Below are positions 1 to 8,207 of a DNA stretch of 64,000 bases, one piece after another (positions within the stretch are counted from its first letter, which is position 1; each line of letters begins with the position of its first letter). The DNA lies in assembly GCA_050249415.1 (NCBI GenBank), contig JBFWQO010000002.1, forward strand, positions 124,001 to 188,000, in the 5' to 3' direction. Under the pieces are notes generated by a model. That model worked only from the letters and a program-made list of their open reading frames with translations, made no database searches and was not told the origin of the DNA. Origin of the DNA: CADEFQ01 sp050249415 (GTDB lineage Bacteria > Pseudomonadota > Gammaproteobacteria > Steroidobacterales > Steroidobacteraceae). The position numbers and the translations under genes were made by a program.

Positions 1-1195
1 TGAAGATCCAGGCGCACGGGCGCGCGTCGACAATGGCGCGAAAGCGGGGCGCGACATCGAACGGCAGCATCGACAGCGTGAAGCCGCGCGCATCGCGCTC
101 GATGCTGCGCGCCGCCTCGTCCTCCCGGGCATGGGACAGGCGGTGCAACGTTTCGGCCAGGCGTGCCGCGCGCAGCGCCGTGTGCACGATCGCCGGTGCC
201 TCGGGGCTCACCCCTTCCGCGAGCGCGCTGTGCAGTTGGTCGAGCGAGTCGGCCAGCGTGTCGAGCGCCGTCTCGAGCGCGACCGGCGCCTCGTTCCAGG
301 CCGTACGCGCATTGCCGCCCGCGGTGCGTGCGGGCAGGGAGTCCCGCGCCGCCGCGAGCGCTGCCGCCACCGCATCGAAGCGTGCGGCGAGCGCCGCCTC
401 GCCGCCCACGCGCGCGAGTTCGGCCCGTGCATCGGCCAGCAGGTGCTCGACCTGGCGGCTCGCGAGCTCGACGCCGAAGAACTGCGTGACGAGATCGGGC
501 AACTGGTGCGCTTCATCGAGGATGACCGCGTCGGCGGTGCCGAGCAGGTCGCCGAAGCCGTCTTCCTTGAGCGCGAGGTCGGCGAGCAGCAGGTGGTGAT
601 TGACGATCACGAGATCGGCGTCGTTCGCCGCGCGGCGCGCGTGGGCGACGTGGCAGCGCGACCATTCCGGGCAGCGCTGGCCGAGGCAGTTCTCGCGCGT
701 GGAGGTGACGGCGCCGCGCACCGTGCCGGCATCGGCGAGCGCGGGCACTTCCGCGAGGTCACCCGTGACGGTCACCGCGGCCCAGCGCTCGATCGGCGCG
801 AGGCTCCCGCCCTCGAAGCCGGCGAGCGCGCGCTGGGATGTCGCGAGGTTCAGGCGATGCCGGCACAGGTAGTTCGCGCGGCCCTTCAGCAGCGCGACGC
901 GCATGGGGCGGCCGATGGCGGCCGCCACGAGCGGCAGGTCCTTCGAGAAGAGCTGGTCCTGCAAAGTGCGCGTGCCGGTCGAGATGATCACGCGGCGGCC
1001 CGAAAGCAGTGCGGGCGCGAGATACGCAAAAGTCTTGCCGGTCCCGGTCCCGGCCTCGACGAGCAGCGCCTCCCGGGCCTCGATCGCCTCGGCGATGCGT
1101 GTCGCCATGCGCTGCTGCGAGCGCCGCGGCGCATAGCCCGGCAGGGCGCGGGCGAGCGGCCCGGCCGCGGCAAAGAGATCTCCGATGTCCGTCAT
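1..1195 (-). CDS. yoaA: ATP-dependent DNA helicase, YoaA/DinG family (3' end beyond window)
   Basis: Superfamily 2 iron-sulfur DNA helicase of the XPD/DinG group, expected to unwind DNA 5'-3' during repair. The first 398 residues are present and the C-terminal half lies outside the window. Visible motifs: Walker A EAGTGTGKT (about residues 47-55), DEAH box (227-230), and four cysteines placed as for a 4Fe-4S cluster (C111, C170, C175, C181). That spacing is closer to YoaA than to DinG from memory of the families. The ATG at 1195 gives the expected N-terminus. A TAGCTT element sits 7 nt upstream with no Shine-Dalgarno, so it may be leaderless. It is divergent from phaC. Confidence 0.9.
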   Translation of the reverse strand, partial: MTDIGDLFAAAGPLARALPGYAPRRSQQRMATRIAEAIEAREALLVEAGTGTGKTFAYLAPALLSGRRVIISTGTRTLQDQLFSKDLPLVAAAIGRPMRVALLKGRANYLCRHRLNLATSQRALAGFEGGSLAPIERWAAVTVTGDLAEVPALADAGTVRGAVTSTRENCLGQRCPEWSRCHVAHARRAANDADLVIVNHHLLLADLALKEDGFGDLLGTADAVILDEAHQLPDLVTQFFGVELASRQVEHLLADARAELARVGGEAALAARFDAVAAALAAARDSLPARTAGGNARTAWNEAPVALETALDTLADSLDQLHSALAEGVSPEAPAIVHTALRAARLAETLHRLSHAREDEAARSIERDARGFTLSMLPFDVAPRFRAIVDARPCAWIF

Positions 1196-1202
1196 GGCGG
1201 TA

Positions 1203-1208
1203 AAGCTA
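1203..1208 (-). promoter_or_regulatory. Candidate -10 element of yoaA (leaderless layout)
   Basis: TAGCTT on the minus strand lies 7 nt before the yoaA ATG. No Shine-Dalgarno is seen. This is a weak member of the leaderless set described in the findings. Confidence 0.3.
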
Positions 1209-1245
1209 TCCGCGGGCGCCGGGGCTGTCGAGGCGCAAATGGCGC

Positions 1246-1251
1246 TACACT
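1246..1251 (+). promoter_or_regulatory. Candidate -10 element of phaC (leaderless layout)
   Basis: TACACT is followed by exactly 6 nt and then the phaC ATG, so transcription would begin at or beside the start codon. No Shine-Dalgarno or clear -35 is visible. Confidence 0.4.
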
Positions 1252-1257
1252 CGGTGC

Positions 1258-3054
1258 ATGGCCGATGACAGGGAGCCCGGCAAGGCTGCCGGCCGCAAAG
1301 CGCGCGGGCCGCGCCATGCGCGGCCGCGACGCCCGGCGCGACGCCGCCCGAACGAAGCGCGGCCGGCCAACGACAAGCCGGCGCAGGCATCGGGTGAAGA
1401 CGCGGCCACGCTCGATGGCGATGCTGCGCGGGAAGCGGCCGAGGAAATCCTCGGCGCCAACCCGCTGATCGGATTCGATCGCGCGGAGATGCTCGACGCC
1501 GCCAGACGGCTCGCCCGCCTCCTCGCCGCGCGACCGGACATCGTGCTCGCCGAGCACGTGGCGCTCGCGCGGGAGTGGCTCGGTGTCGTCGCCGGGCGGG
1601 GCACGCGTACCGCCGACCCGAAGGATCGGCGCTTCAGCCATGAGGTGTGGCGCGAGAGCCCCTGGTTCAGGCGGCTCGCGCAAGGTTATCTCGCGTGGCG
1701 CGCGACGCTGCATCGCGTGCTCGATCGCGCCGACGCCACCGACGACGACCGCGAGCGGGCCCGCTTCATCCTGTCGCTGCTCACCGAGGCGCTGGCCCCG
1801 ACCAACACGCTGCTCGGCAATCCCGGCGGCATCCAGCGCGCGATCGAGACGCGCGGCAGGAGCCTCCTGTGGGGCGCCCGCAATTTCCTCGACGACGTGC
1901 TGGAAAACGGCGGCATGCCGCGCATGGTCGACGAACGCAAGTTCCAGGTCGGCCGCAACGTGGCGGCCACGCCGGGCGCCGTCGTGTATCGGGACGAGGT
2001 GTTCGAACTGCTGCAGTACGCGCCGACCTCGACGCACGTGCGGACCGAGCCGCTGCTGATCGTGCCGCCGCAGATCAACAAGTACTACGCGGTCGACCTC
2101 GCGCCGGGGCGCAGCTTCGCGGAATACGCCGCGGCGAACGGCGTGCAGCTCTTCTGCATCTCCTGGCGCAACCCGACCGCCGCGCAACGTGACTGGAACC
2201 TCGGCACCTACCTCGATGCGTGCAGCACCGCGATCGACGTCGCGCGCGACATTGCCGGTACCGATCGAGTGCACACGATGGCGGCCTGCGCCGGCGGCTT
2301 CACGCTCGCGACGCTGCTCGGCCGCCTCGCGCGCGCCGGCGATCATCGCGTCGCGAGCGTGACGCTGCTCGTCACGGTGCTCGACACTTCCGCTCCCACC
2401 CTCCTCGGCCAGTTCGCCTCCCGCAGCGGCATCGCCGCGGCGATGGCCCGCTCGCGTGCCAAGGGCGTGCTCGAGGGCGCGGAGATGGCGCGCGTGTTCG
2501 CATGGTTGCGCCCGAACGATCTCGTGTGGCTGTTCGTCGCCAACAACTGGGTCATGGGCAACCGCCCGCCGGCGTTCGACATCCTCTACTGGAACTCGGA
2601 CACGACCCGCCTGCCGGCGGAGTTCCACGCCGACCTGCTGCGCATGTTAGTCGAGAACCCGCTGAAGAAACCGGCCGCGATGCAGAAGGTCGATGTGCCG
2701 AGCTACGTGGTCGCCGGCATCACCGACCACATCACGCCGTGGCAGGCCTGCTACGCATCGCGCAAGATCCTCCGCGGGCCGATGCAGTTCGTGCTGTCCT
2801 CGAGCGGGCACATCCAGAGCATCGTCAACCCGCCGGGCAATCCGAAGGCGCAGTTTTACGTGAATCCCGATACGTCCCTGCCGGCGGCGAAGTGGCTCGA
2901 GACCGCCACGGTCCAGCCGGGCAGCTGGTGGGATCACTGGCGTGGGTGGTTCGAGGAACGTGCCGGCGAACGGCGGACGGCACCCCGCGCGCTCGGCAAC
3001 GCGCGGTTCCCGGCCGGCGACCCCGCGCCCGGGCGCTACGTGCACCAGCGTTGA
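1258..3054 (+). CDS. phaC: Poly(3-hydroxyalkanoate) synthase PhaC
   Basis: Polymerises (R)-3-hydroxyacyl-CoA into storage polyester at the granule surface. The 598-residue protein carries the lipase-like nucleophile box as MAACAGGF with Cys344, and a catalytic Asp490 (GITDHITPW) and His518 (SSGHIQSI). The overall pattern resembles class I/II synthases. The first 45 residues are an unusually Arg/Pro-rich extension. The box has Ala where many homologues have Gly two residues before the Cys. The next gene, a depolymerase, overlaps its stop codon, and a phasin-like gene follows, so this is a PHA metabolism cluster. Confidence 0.93.
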   Translation: MADDREPGKAAGRKARGPRHARPRRPARRRPNEARPANDKPAQASGEDAATLDGDAAREAAEEILGANPLIGFDRAEMLDAARRLARLLAARPDIVLAEHVALAREWLGVVAGRGTRTADPKDRRFSHEVWRESPWFRRLAQGYLAWRATLHRVLDRADATDDDRERARFILSLLTEALAPTNTLLGNPGGIQRAIETRGRSLLWGARNFLDDVLENGGMPRMVDERKFQVGRNVAATPGAVVYRDEVFELLQYAPTSTHVRTEPLLIVPPQINKYYAVDLAPGRSFAEYAAANGVQLFCISWRNPTAAQRDWNLGTYLDACSTAIDVARDIAGTDRVHTMAACAGGFTLATLLGRLARAGDHRVASVTLLVTVLDTSAPTLLGQFASRSGIAAAMARSRAKGVLEGAEMARVFAWLRPNDLVWLFVANNWVMGNRPPAFDILYWNSDTTRLPAEFHADLLRMLVENPLKKPAAMQKVDVPSYVVAGITDHITPWQACYASRKILRGPMQFVLSSSGHIQSIVNPPGNPKAQFYVNPDTSLPAAKWLETATVQPGSWWDHWRGWFEERAGERRTAPRALGNARFPAGDPAPGRYVHQR

Positions 3055-3905
3055 GCGCCGCCGCCCACACTGACGCGGCCGACACCGCTGCGGGCGCGCC
3101 GCAGGTCGCGATCGTCGAGGTCGACGGCATCCGCCTGCGCTATGCGGTCCGGCCGGGCCGTGGCGGCACGCCGCTCCTCATCTTCAACGGCATCGGCGCG
3201 AACCTCGAAATGGTCTTTCCGTTCATGGCGGCACTCGAGGGCATCGAATCGATCGTGTTCGACGTGCCGGGCATCGGCGGGTCGGAAATGTCGTGGTGGC
3301 CCCGCCGGTTCGGCGGCCTCGCGCGCCTGGCACGCCGCCTCCTCGACCGGCTCGGCTATCGCGAGGTCGATGTCGCGGGCGTTTCGTGGGGCGGCGCCGT
3401 CGCGCAGCAGTTCGCGCACCAGTATCCGCATCGCTGCCGGCGTCTCGTGCTCGCGGCCACCTCGGCGGGCGCCGTGATGATTCCGGGGCGCCCCGGCGTG
3501 CTGGTGAAGATGGTCACACCGCGACGTTACCTGTCGCGCGACTACATGTACCGGGCCGCTGCGGAAATCTATGGCGGGGAGTTGCGTCGCAACCCCGACC
3601 TCATCGCCGCGCACGCGAGTCGCATCGTGCCGCCACGGTTCCTCGGCTATGTGTACCAGCTGCTCGCCGGCTCCGGCTGGACGAGCGTGTGGTGGCTGCA
3701 CCGCCTGCGCCAGCCGGTCCTCGTCCTCGGCGGCTCGGACGATCCGCTCGTACCGGTTGCCAATGCGCGCTTGCTCGCCTGGCTGATCCCGAACAGCACG
3801 CTCCATGTCGTTGCCGGCGGCGGGCACCTCTTCATGCTCCATTCGCTGGATGAGGTCGGGCCGCTGATTCGCCGCTTCCTCTCGGCGCAGGAGACGCCGG
3901 CTTGA
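3051..3905 (+). CDS. phaZ: Intracellular PHA depolymerase (alpha/beta hydrolase)
   Basis: An alpha/beta hydrolase of 284 residues resembling intracellular medium-chain PHA depolymerases, which release hydroxy acids from granules. The nucleophile elbow is GVSWGG, an Asp sits in GGSDDPLVP, and a His in VAGGGHLFML. The start is taken as the TTG that overlaps the phaC stop in a TTGA arrangement, because no in-frame ATG or GTG lies near the beginning of the conserved fold; translation would be coupled to phaC. Function is inferred from family and context. A general hydrolase is the alternative. Confidence 0.82.
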   Translation: MSAAAHTDAADTAAGAPQVAIVEVDGIRLRYAVRPGRGGTPLLIFNGIGANLEMVFPFMAALEGIESIVFDVPGIGGSEMSWWPRRFGGLARLARRLLDRLGYREVDVAGVSWGGAVAQQFAHQYPHRCRRLVLAATSAGAVMIPGRPGVLVKMVTPRRYLSRDYMYRAAAEIYGGELRRNPDLIAAHASRIVPPRFLGYVYQLLAGSGWTSVWWLHRLRQPVLVLGGSDDPLVPVANARLLAWLIPNSTLHVVAGGGHLFMLHSLDEVGPLIRRFLSAQETPA

Positions 3906-3939
3906 CGTGTTGCGTCGCAGCATTTATGCTGCAACGCAA
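3902..3939 (+). promoter_or_regulatory. Promoter with a 30-bp palindromic operator (PhaR-like)
   Basis: TTGACG (3902-3907) and TATGCT (3925-3930) are separated by 17 bp, a good sigma-70 promoter starting inside the phaZ stop. Overlapping the -10 is an inverted repeat with 14-bp arms, TTGCGTCGCAGCAT (3910-3923) and ATGCTGCAACGCAA (3926-3939), with one mismatch between arms. The TGC/GCA-rich palindrome in front of a phasin-like gene is what PhaR-type autoregulators of PHA genes are known to bind. Assignment to PhaR is inference. Confidence 0.65.
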
Positions 3940-3961
3940 TATCAGGCCCCAGGAGCCCGCC

Positions 3962-4228
3962 ATGACGACGATCGATACACTCTCCCGCGCCCGCCGCAAC
4001 CTCACGACCATCGCGCTTCGGGCTGCAGGCGAACTCGCGGGCACCGCGCGCGCCGGCTGGGCCGTGCTGGAAGCTGCGGGGCGCGACGCCGGCGCCGTCA
4101 TGACCGACACGGCCACGCAGTTGCGCCACCCGCGGAATGCGCGGGCCGCGACCGCGCCGGCACGAAAGAAAGCCGCCGGCACGCGCAAGCGCCGCCCGGC
4201 CGCCCAAGCCCGCGTCGCGCCGCTATAA
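3962..4228 (+). CDS. Small phasin-like / PHA granule-associated protein
   Basis: An 88-residue protein with an amphipathic, Ala-rich N-terminal half and a strongly basic Ala/Lys/Arg/Pro tail (about residues 58-88). Small basic-tailed proteins beside PHA synthases often coat granules or tether them to DNA. The ATG at 3962 is chosen because AGGAG lies just upstream and because an earlier TTG would fall inside the promoter. No strong family signature is visible, so the role rests on context (phaC, phaZ and the operator) and composition. Confidence 0.6.
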   Translation: MTTIDTLSRARRNLTTIALRAAGELAGTARAGWAVLEAAGRDAGAVMTDTATQLRHPRNARAATAPARKKAAGTRKRRPAAQARVAPL

Positions 4229-4229
4229 T
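4224..4229 (+). promoter_or_regulatory. Candidate -10 element of pckG
   Basis: A perfect TATAAT overlaps the stop codon of the preceding small gene. A start site about 7 nt downstream would leave a leader of roughly 20 nt that includes the Shine-Dalgarno-like GAGGATTCAGG before pckG. The -35 is poor. Confidence 0.4.
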
Positions 4230-4257
4230 GGAAAACTCACTCTATTGAGGATTCAGG

Positions 4258-6039
4258 ATGGCAACAGCGCCCCGCACACTCACCGCGCTCCCGCAACTTT
4301 CACCGGCGGTAGCCGACTGGGTGGCCAGCGTGGCCGGCCTGACGAATCCCGACAAGGTCCACTGGTGCGATGGTTCGCCTGCAGAGATCCGCGAGCTGCG
4401 CAGGCAGCTCGTCGCCTCGGGCGAACTGCTCCCGCTCGATCCCGGGTCCTTTCCCGGCTGCGACCTCTACCGCTCGCACCCTTCGGATGTCGCGCGCGTC
4501 GAGAAGGTTACATTCATCTGCACGTCGAAGCGGGAAGACGCCGGGCCCAATAACCTGTGGCTCGCGCCCGCGGAAGGCCACGCGCGGATGCGGGCGCTTT
4601 TCAGCGGCTGCATGCAGGGGCGCACGCTCTACGTCGTCCCGTACTGCATGGGCCCGATCGACTCGCCGCACGCCCATTGCGGCGTCGAGATCACCGACAG
4701 CGCCTACGTCGTGCTCAATATGGCGATCATGACGCGCATGGGGCGCCCGGCGCTCGAGCGCATCGGCAGCGGTGAAACCTTCGTGCGCGGGCTGCACTCG
4801 ATCGGCGAGCTCGACCCGAATCGCCGCTTCATCATGCATTTCCCCGAGGAACTCGCGATCGAGAGTTTCGGCTCGGGTTACGGCGGCAATGCGCTGCTGG
4901 GCAAGAAATGCCATGCGCTGCGCATCGCGAGCTGGCAGGCGCGCCAGGAGGGCTGGCTCGCCGAGCACATGCTGATCGTCGGGCTCGAGAGCCCCGCGGG
5001 CGAGCAGCACTACATCGCCGCGGCGTTCCCGTCCGCGTGCGGCAAGACCAACCTCGCGATGCTGATCCCGCCCGATTCGCTCGCGGGCTGGAAGGTCACG
5101 ACCATCGGCGACGACATCGCGTGGCTGCACCCGGGTCCCGACGGCCGGCTGTGGGCGATCAACCCCGAAGCCGGCTACTTCGGCGTCGTGCCCGGCACGA
5201 ACCCGAACACGAACCGCAACGCCCACGACATGATTCGGCGCGATACGCTCTTCACCAATGTCGCGGTGACAGCCGACAATCAGCCGTGGTGGGAAGGGCT
5301 CGAGAGCGGCACCCCGGTGACCGACTGGCAGGGCCGCCCCTACGACGGCAAGCACGGGCCTGCCGCGCATCCGAATTCGCGCTTCACGGTCGCCGCCACG
5401 CAGAATCCCGCGTGGTCGCCGCACTCGGAAGATCCGCAGGGCGTGCCCATCTCCGCCATCGTGTTCGGCGGCCGCCGCCGCACTGTCGCCCCGCTGGTGT
5501 ACGAGGCGCGCGACTTCACGCACGGTGTGCTGGTCGGCGCGGGCATGGCTTCCGAACAGACCGCGGCCGCCGAGGGCAAGGTCGGCATGGTCCGTCGCGA
5601 CTCGATGGCGATGAAGCCGTTCTGCGGCTACAACTTCGGCGACTATTTCGCGCACTGGATCGACGTCGGCTCGAAGCTCGCGAATCCGCCGCGCATCTAT
5701 CACGTCAACTGGTTCCGCCGCGACGCCGACGGCAAGTTCCTGTGGCCGGGCTTCGGTGACAACCTGCGCGTGCTCGCCTGGATGCTCGATCGCTGCAGCG
5801 GCCGCGGCGGCGCCGTCGAGACGCCGATCGGCAACCTGCCACGCCCCGGCGACCTGAACCTCGAGGGGCTCGACATCGCGCCGGCCACGCTCGAGGCGCT
5901 GCTCCGGGTCGACGCGGAAGAATGGCGCAAGGAAGCGGCCGAGATCCGCGCCTATCTGGCGGAATTCGGGGCGCATACGCCCCCGAAACTCCTGGCGGAA
6001 CTGGACAAGCTCGAGCAAAAGCTCAAAGCGAATAGCTGA
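4258..6039 (+). CDS. pckG: Phosphoenolpyruvate carboxykinase (GTP)
   Basis: Converts oxaloacetate plus GTP to phosphoenolpyruvate, the first committed step of gluconeogenesis, in the cytosol. The 593 residues match the usual length of GTP-type enzymes. Visible hallmarks are the kinase-1a P-loop with its reactive cysteine (FPSACGKTNLAML), the TTIGDDIAW stretch of kinase-2, and the GFGDNLRVL region near the C-terminus. It is probably transcribed from its own TATAAT element. Its position after PHA genes fits control of carbon flow between storage and gluconeogenesis, but that link is inference. Confidence 0.97.
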   Translation: MATAPRTLTALPQLSPAVADWVASVAGLTNPDKVHWCDGSPAEIRELRRQLVASGELLPLDPGSFPGCDLYRSHPSDVARVEKVTFICTSKREDAGPNNLWLAPAEGHARMRALFSGCMQGRTLYVVPYCMGPIDSPHAHCGVEITDSAYVVLNMAIMTRMGRPALERIGSGETFVRGLHSIGELDPNRRFIMHFPEELAIESFGSGYGGNALLGKKCHALRIASWQARQEGWLAEHMLIVGLESPAGEQHYIAAAFPSACGKTNLAMLIPPDSLAGWKVTTIGDDIAWLHPGPDGRLWAINPEAGYFGVVPGTNPNTNRNAHDMIRRDTLFTNVAVTADNQPWWEGLESGTPVTDWQGRPYDGKHGPAAHPNSRFTVAATQNPAWSPHSEDPQGVPISAIVFGGRRRTVAPLVYEARDFTHGVLVGAGMASEQTAAAEGKVGMVRRDSMAMKPFCGYNFGDYFAHWIDVGSKLANPPRIYHVNWFRRDADGKFLWPGFGDNLRVLAWMLDRCSGRGGAVETPIGNLPRPGDLNLEGLDIAPATLEALLRVDAEEWRKEAAEIRAYLAEFGAHTPPKLLAELDKLEQKLKANS

Positions 6040-6086
6040 CAGCCGCTCTGGCTATCAGCGATACGCCATGAGCTGCCCGCTCCTGG

Positions 6087-6992
6087 CTATCCCTCTTCGC
6101 AGGCGTAGCGGATCGTCCCCGGCGCGCCCGGCTCGGGCGTGCGGCCGAGGCCGATGAGCCCTTCGCCCTTCAACTGCATGCTGTCGCGCCGGACGAAGGC
6201 TTCCTCGCCGCCCGTGCCCTGCACGAACGTGCCGTTCGTGCTCTGGTCGATCAGCACGAACTTGCCGCGGTTGATCTCGATCCGCGCGTGCAGCCGTGAA
6301 ATCAGGTTGCCCTTGACAACGAGGTCGTTGTCCTCGGCGCGGCCCAGCGACGCATAAGGCCGCTGCTCGTCGAGCATCACTTCGCTGTCCGGCGTGCGCA
6401 GCCGCAGGCGCACGGGGCGGCGCGTGTCGCGCCCGGCGAGCGCGATCGCGGGGATCATGCTGGTCACATCCTCGGTCTGCCACAGCACCTCGTACAGCGT
6501 GACCTCGTTGCCCTGACCCTTCAGCATCGCGATGTCGATCTGGCGCACCGAGGCGCGCCATTCCGGCGCGAGCTGATCGACGGTGGTCGCGGTGGTGACG
6601 ATCTGGCCCGCCTTCGCCTGGCTCGTCATGCGGTTCGCGGTGTGCACGGTCGCACCGAACACGTCGCGATTCTCGAGCACCACGGGACCGAAGTGGCAGC
6701 CGATGCGGATCGCGACCGGGTGGCCGTCGTGCTTCAGCTGCGCGTGCACGGAAATCTGCTGCTGCATCTCGGCGGCGGCATTCAGCGCCTCGTCGGCCGA
6801 CGGGAAGGTCGACATGACCTCATCACCCATCGTCTTGATCACGGTGCCGTTGTGCCGTTCGGTCGCGGTGCGCATCACGTCGATGCAGGTGGCGATCGTG
6901 TCGCGCGCGCGCGCGTCGCCGAGCTCCTCGAACAGGCGCGTCGACCCGACGACGTCGGCGAACAATATGGCGAGCTCGATATCCTTGCCCAT
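6087..6992 (-). CDS. Class III adenylate/guanylate cyclase with C-terminal FHA domain
   Basis: A 301-residue cytosolic protein: catalytic domain about residues 1-180, FHA domain about 200-300. The metal-binding aspartates are in FADVVGS and in KTMGDEV, where the Lys would contact adenine. The transition-state motif reads VHTANR, so the usual Asn of VN.A.R is His while the Arg is kept, and activity should be tested. The FHA core (SLGRAEDNDLV, ISRLHARIE, STNGTFV) should bind a phosphothreonine, linking cyclic-nucleotide output to a Ser/Thr kinase partner not visible here. It is probably transcribed with or just after dusA. Confidence 0.88.
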   Translation of the reverse strand: MGKDIELAILFADVVGSTRLFEELGDARARDTIATCIDVMRTATERHNGTVIKTMGDEVMSTFPSADEALNAAAEMQQQISVHAQLKHDGHPVAIRIGCHFGPVVLENRDVFGATVHTANRMTSQAKAGQIVTTATTVDQLAPEWRASVRQIDIAMLKGQGNEVTLYEVLWQTEDVTSMIPAIALAGRDTRRPVRLRLRTPDSEVMLDEQRPYASLGRAEDNDLVVKGNLISRLHARIEINRGKFVLIDQSTNGTFVQGTGGEEAFVRRDSMQLKGEGLIGLGRTPEPGAPGTIRYACEEG

Positions 6993-7001
6993 GACGCTTT
7001 C

Positions 7002-8120
7002 TTATGCGGGCACGGCGCGATTATAGCAAGCGTTTTCGGCCCGTTGGGCCGCCGCCACGAACAGCGACGCCTGCGCATCGGACGCGCGCGCACCCTCGCT
7101 CAGGAAGCGACGGAACTCGCGCGCGCCCGGTTCATGCGCGTAGAGGCCGAGTGCGTGGCGCGCGATCGCGCCGAGCCGCCCGCCGCCGGCCATTTCCCGC
7201 GCCGCGTAGTCCGCCATGCGCTCGGCCATCGCGCGACGCGACGGCGCACGCCATGCATCTTCCGGCCACGCGAGGGCATGCAGTTCGCCGAGCACCTGCG
7301 GGCGATGATAGGCCTCGCGCCCGAGCATCACGCCGTCGCACCACGCGAGCTCCCGCGCAGCCGCGGCAGCGGTGCGCAGGCCGCCGTTCAGCACGAGCGG
7401 CACGCCCGGCAACGCATCGCGCAGCTGTCGCACGACATCGAACCGCAGCGGCGGCACTTCGCGATTGTCCTTCGGAGAAAGCCCGCCGAGCACGGCCTTG
7501 CGCGCATGCACGATGAGCGCCGTGGCTCCCGCATCGGCGACGCCTCGCGCGAACGCCCGGAGGCGCGCGAAATCCTCGTCGGTGTAATCGGCGGTCGCCG
7601 CCGCGACGGCGGCCCGCCGGCCGGCCTCCACGACGCCGATGCGCAGCTTCACGGTCACGGGCACGTCCACCGCGCGACGCATCGCCGCGACGCAGTCGGC
7701 GACGAGCCCGGGCTGCGACATCAGGCAGGCGCCGAACGCGCCGGCGCTCACGCGATCGCTCGGGCAGCCGCAGTTGAGATTCACCTCGTCGTAGCCCGCA
7801 TCCTCGCCGATGCGCGCGGCCGCCGCGAGTTGCGCGGGGTCGCTGCCGCCGAGCTGCAGCGCGAGCGGATGCTCGGCGACGTCGAACGCCAGCAGCCGCT
7901 GCCGGTCGCCGCGCAGCAGCGCCGCCGTGGTGATCATCTCGGTGTAGAGCAGCACGCGCGGCGAGAAGCCGCGCAGGAAATAGCGGCAGTGCCGGTCGGT
8001 CCAGTCCATCATGGGGGCGACGGAGATGCGGTGCTCCAGCAAGTCTCCGCCAATCCCGAGGGAAGTGACGGTTCCCGCAGTGCTTGCCACTCGCGCTGTT
8101 TCTGCGGGGATTCTGTGCAT
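7002..8120 (-). CDS. dusA: tRNA-dihydrouridine synthase A
   Basis: FMN-dependent enzyme that reduces uridines in the tRNA D-loop. It has 372 residues with the N-terminal barrel signature ISVAPMMDWTDRHCR and the catalytic cysteine in NLNCGCPSDRV. GGDPAQ-like and LNGG elements also match the family. The ATG at 8120 is chosen over upstream in-frame codons because it starts shortly before the conserved core and because TAGACT sits 7 nt before it. The cyclase gene begins 10 nt after its stop. Confidence 0.94.
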   Translation of the reverse strand: MHRIPAETARVASTAGTVTSLGIGGDLLEHRISVAPMMDWTDRHCRYFLRGFSPRVLLYTEMITTAALLRGDRQRLLAFDVAEHPLALQLGGSDPAQLAAAARIGEDAGYDEVNLNCGCPSDRVSAGAFGACLMSQPGLVADCVAAMRRAVDVPVTVKLRIGVVEAGRRAAVAAATADYTDEDFARLRAFARGVADAGATALIVHARKAVLGGLSPKDNREVPPLRFDVVRQLRDALPGVPLVLNGGLRTAAAAARELAWCDGVMLGREAYHRPQVLGELHALAWPEDAWRAPSRRAMAERMADYAAREMAGGGRLGAIARHALGLYAHEPGAREFRRFLSEGARASDAQASLFVAAAQRAENACYNRAVPA

Positions 8121-8127
8121 GTCGGTT

Positions 8128-8133
8128 AGTCTA
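8128..8133 (-). promoter_or_regulatory. Candidate -10 element of dusA (leaderless layout)
   Basis: TAGACT on the minus strand, then 7 nt, then the dusA ATG. No Shine-Dalgarno is present in the gap. Confidence 0.4.
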
Positions 8134-8191
8134 TCGTTTGCCGGGAAAGCGCAACGGAAAGCGATTGAAGGGTGCTTTACATTACGCATAG

Positions 8192-8207
8192 TCGACATAT
8201 GTGTCGA
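8192..8207. promoter_or_regulatory. Perfect inverted repeat at the 5' end of the AbiEi-like pseudogene
   Basis: TCGACA, 4 nt, TGTCGA. AbiEi-type antitoxins are known to autoregulate by binding inverted repeats at their own promoters, so this may be a relic operator. It may also overlap the first codons of the gene. Confidence 0.4.

Noticed and set aside
131..1468. Long plus-strand open frame opposite yoaA, running into phaC
   Set aside because: The minus strand carries Walker A, DEAH and iron-sulfur motifs. The plus frame has none, and it crosses the phaC start.
2220..3050. Extending phaZ upstream to an in-frame start at 2220
   Set aside because: That stretch overlaps phaC in another frame and reads as Arg-rich shadow. 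The hydrolase fold begins only after 3100.
4300..6018. 572-codon minus-strand frame opposite pckG
   Set aside because: Antisense shadow. pckG is full length with all active-site motifs.
6040..6086. Terminator between pckG and the convergent cyclase gene
   Set aside because: Repeated GGCTATC-like words are direct, not inverted, and no stable stem with a U-run was found.
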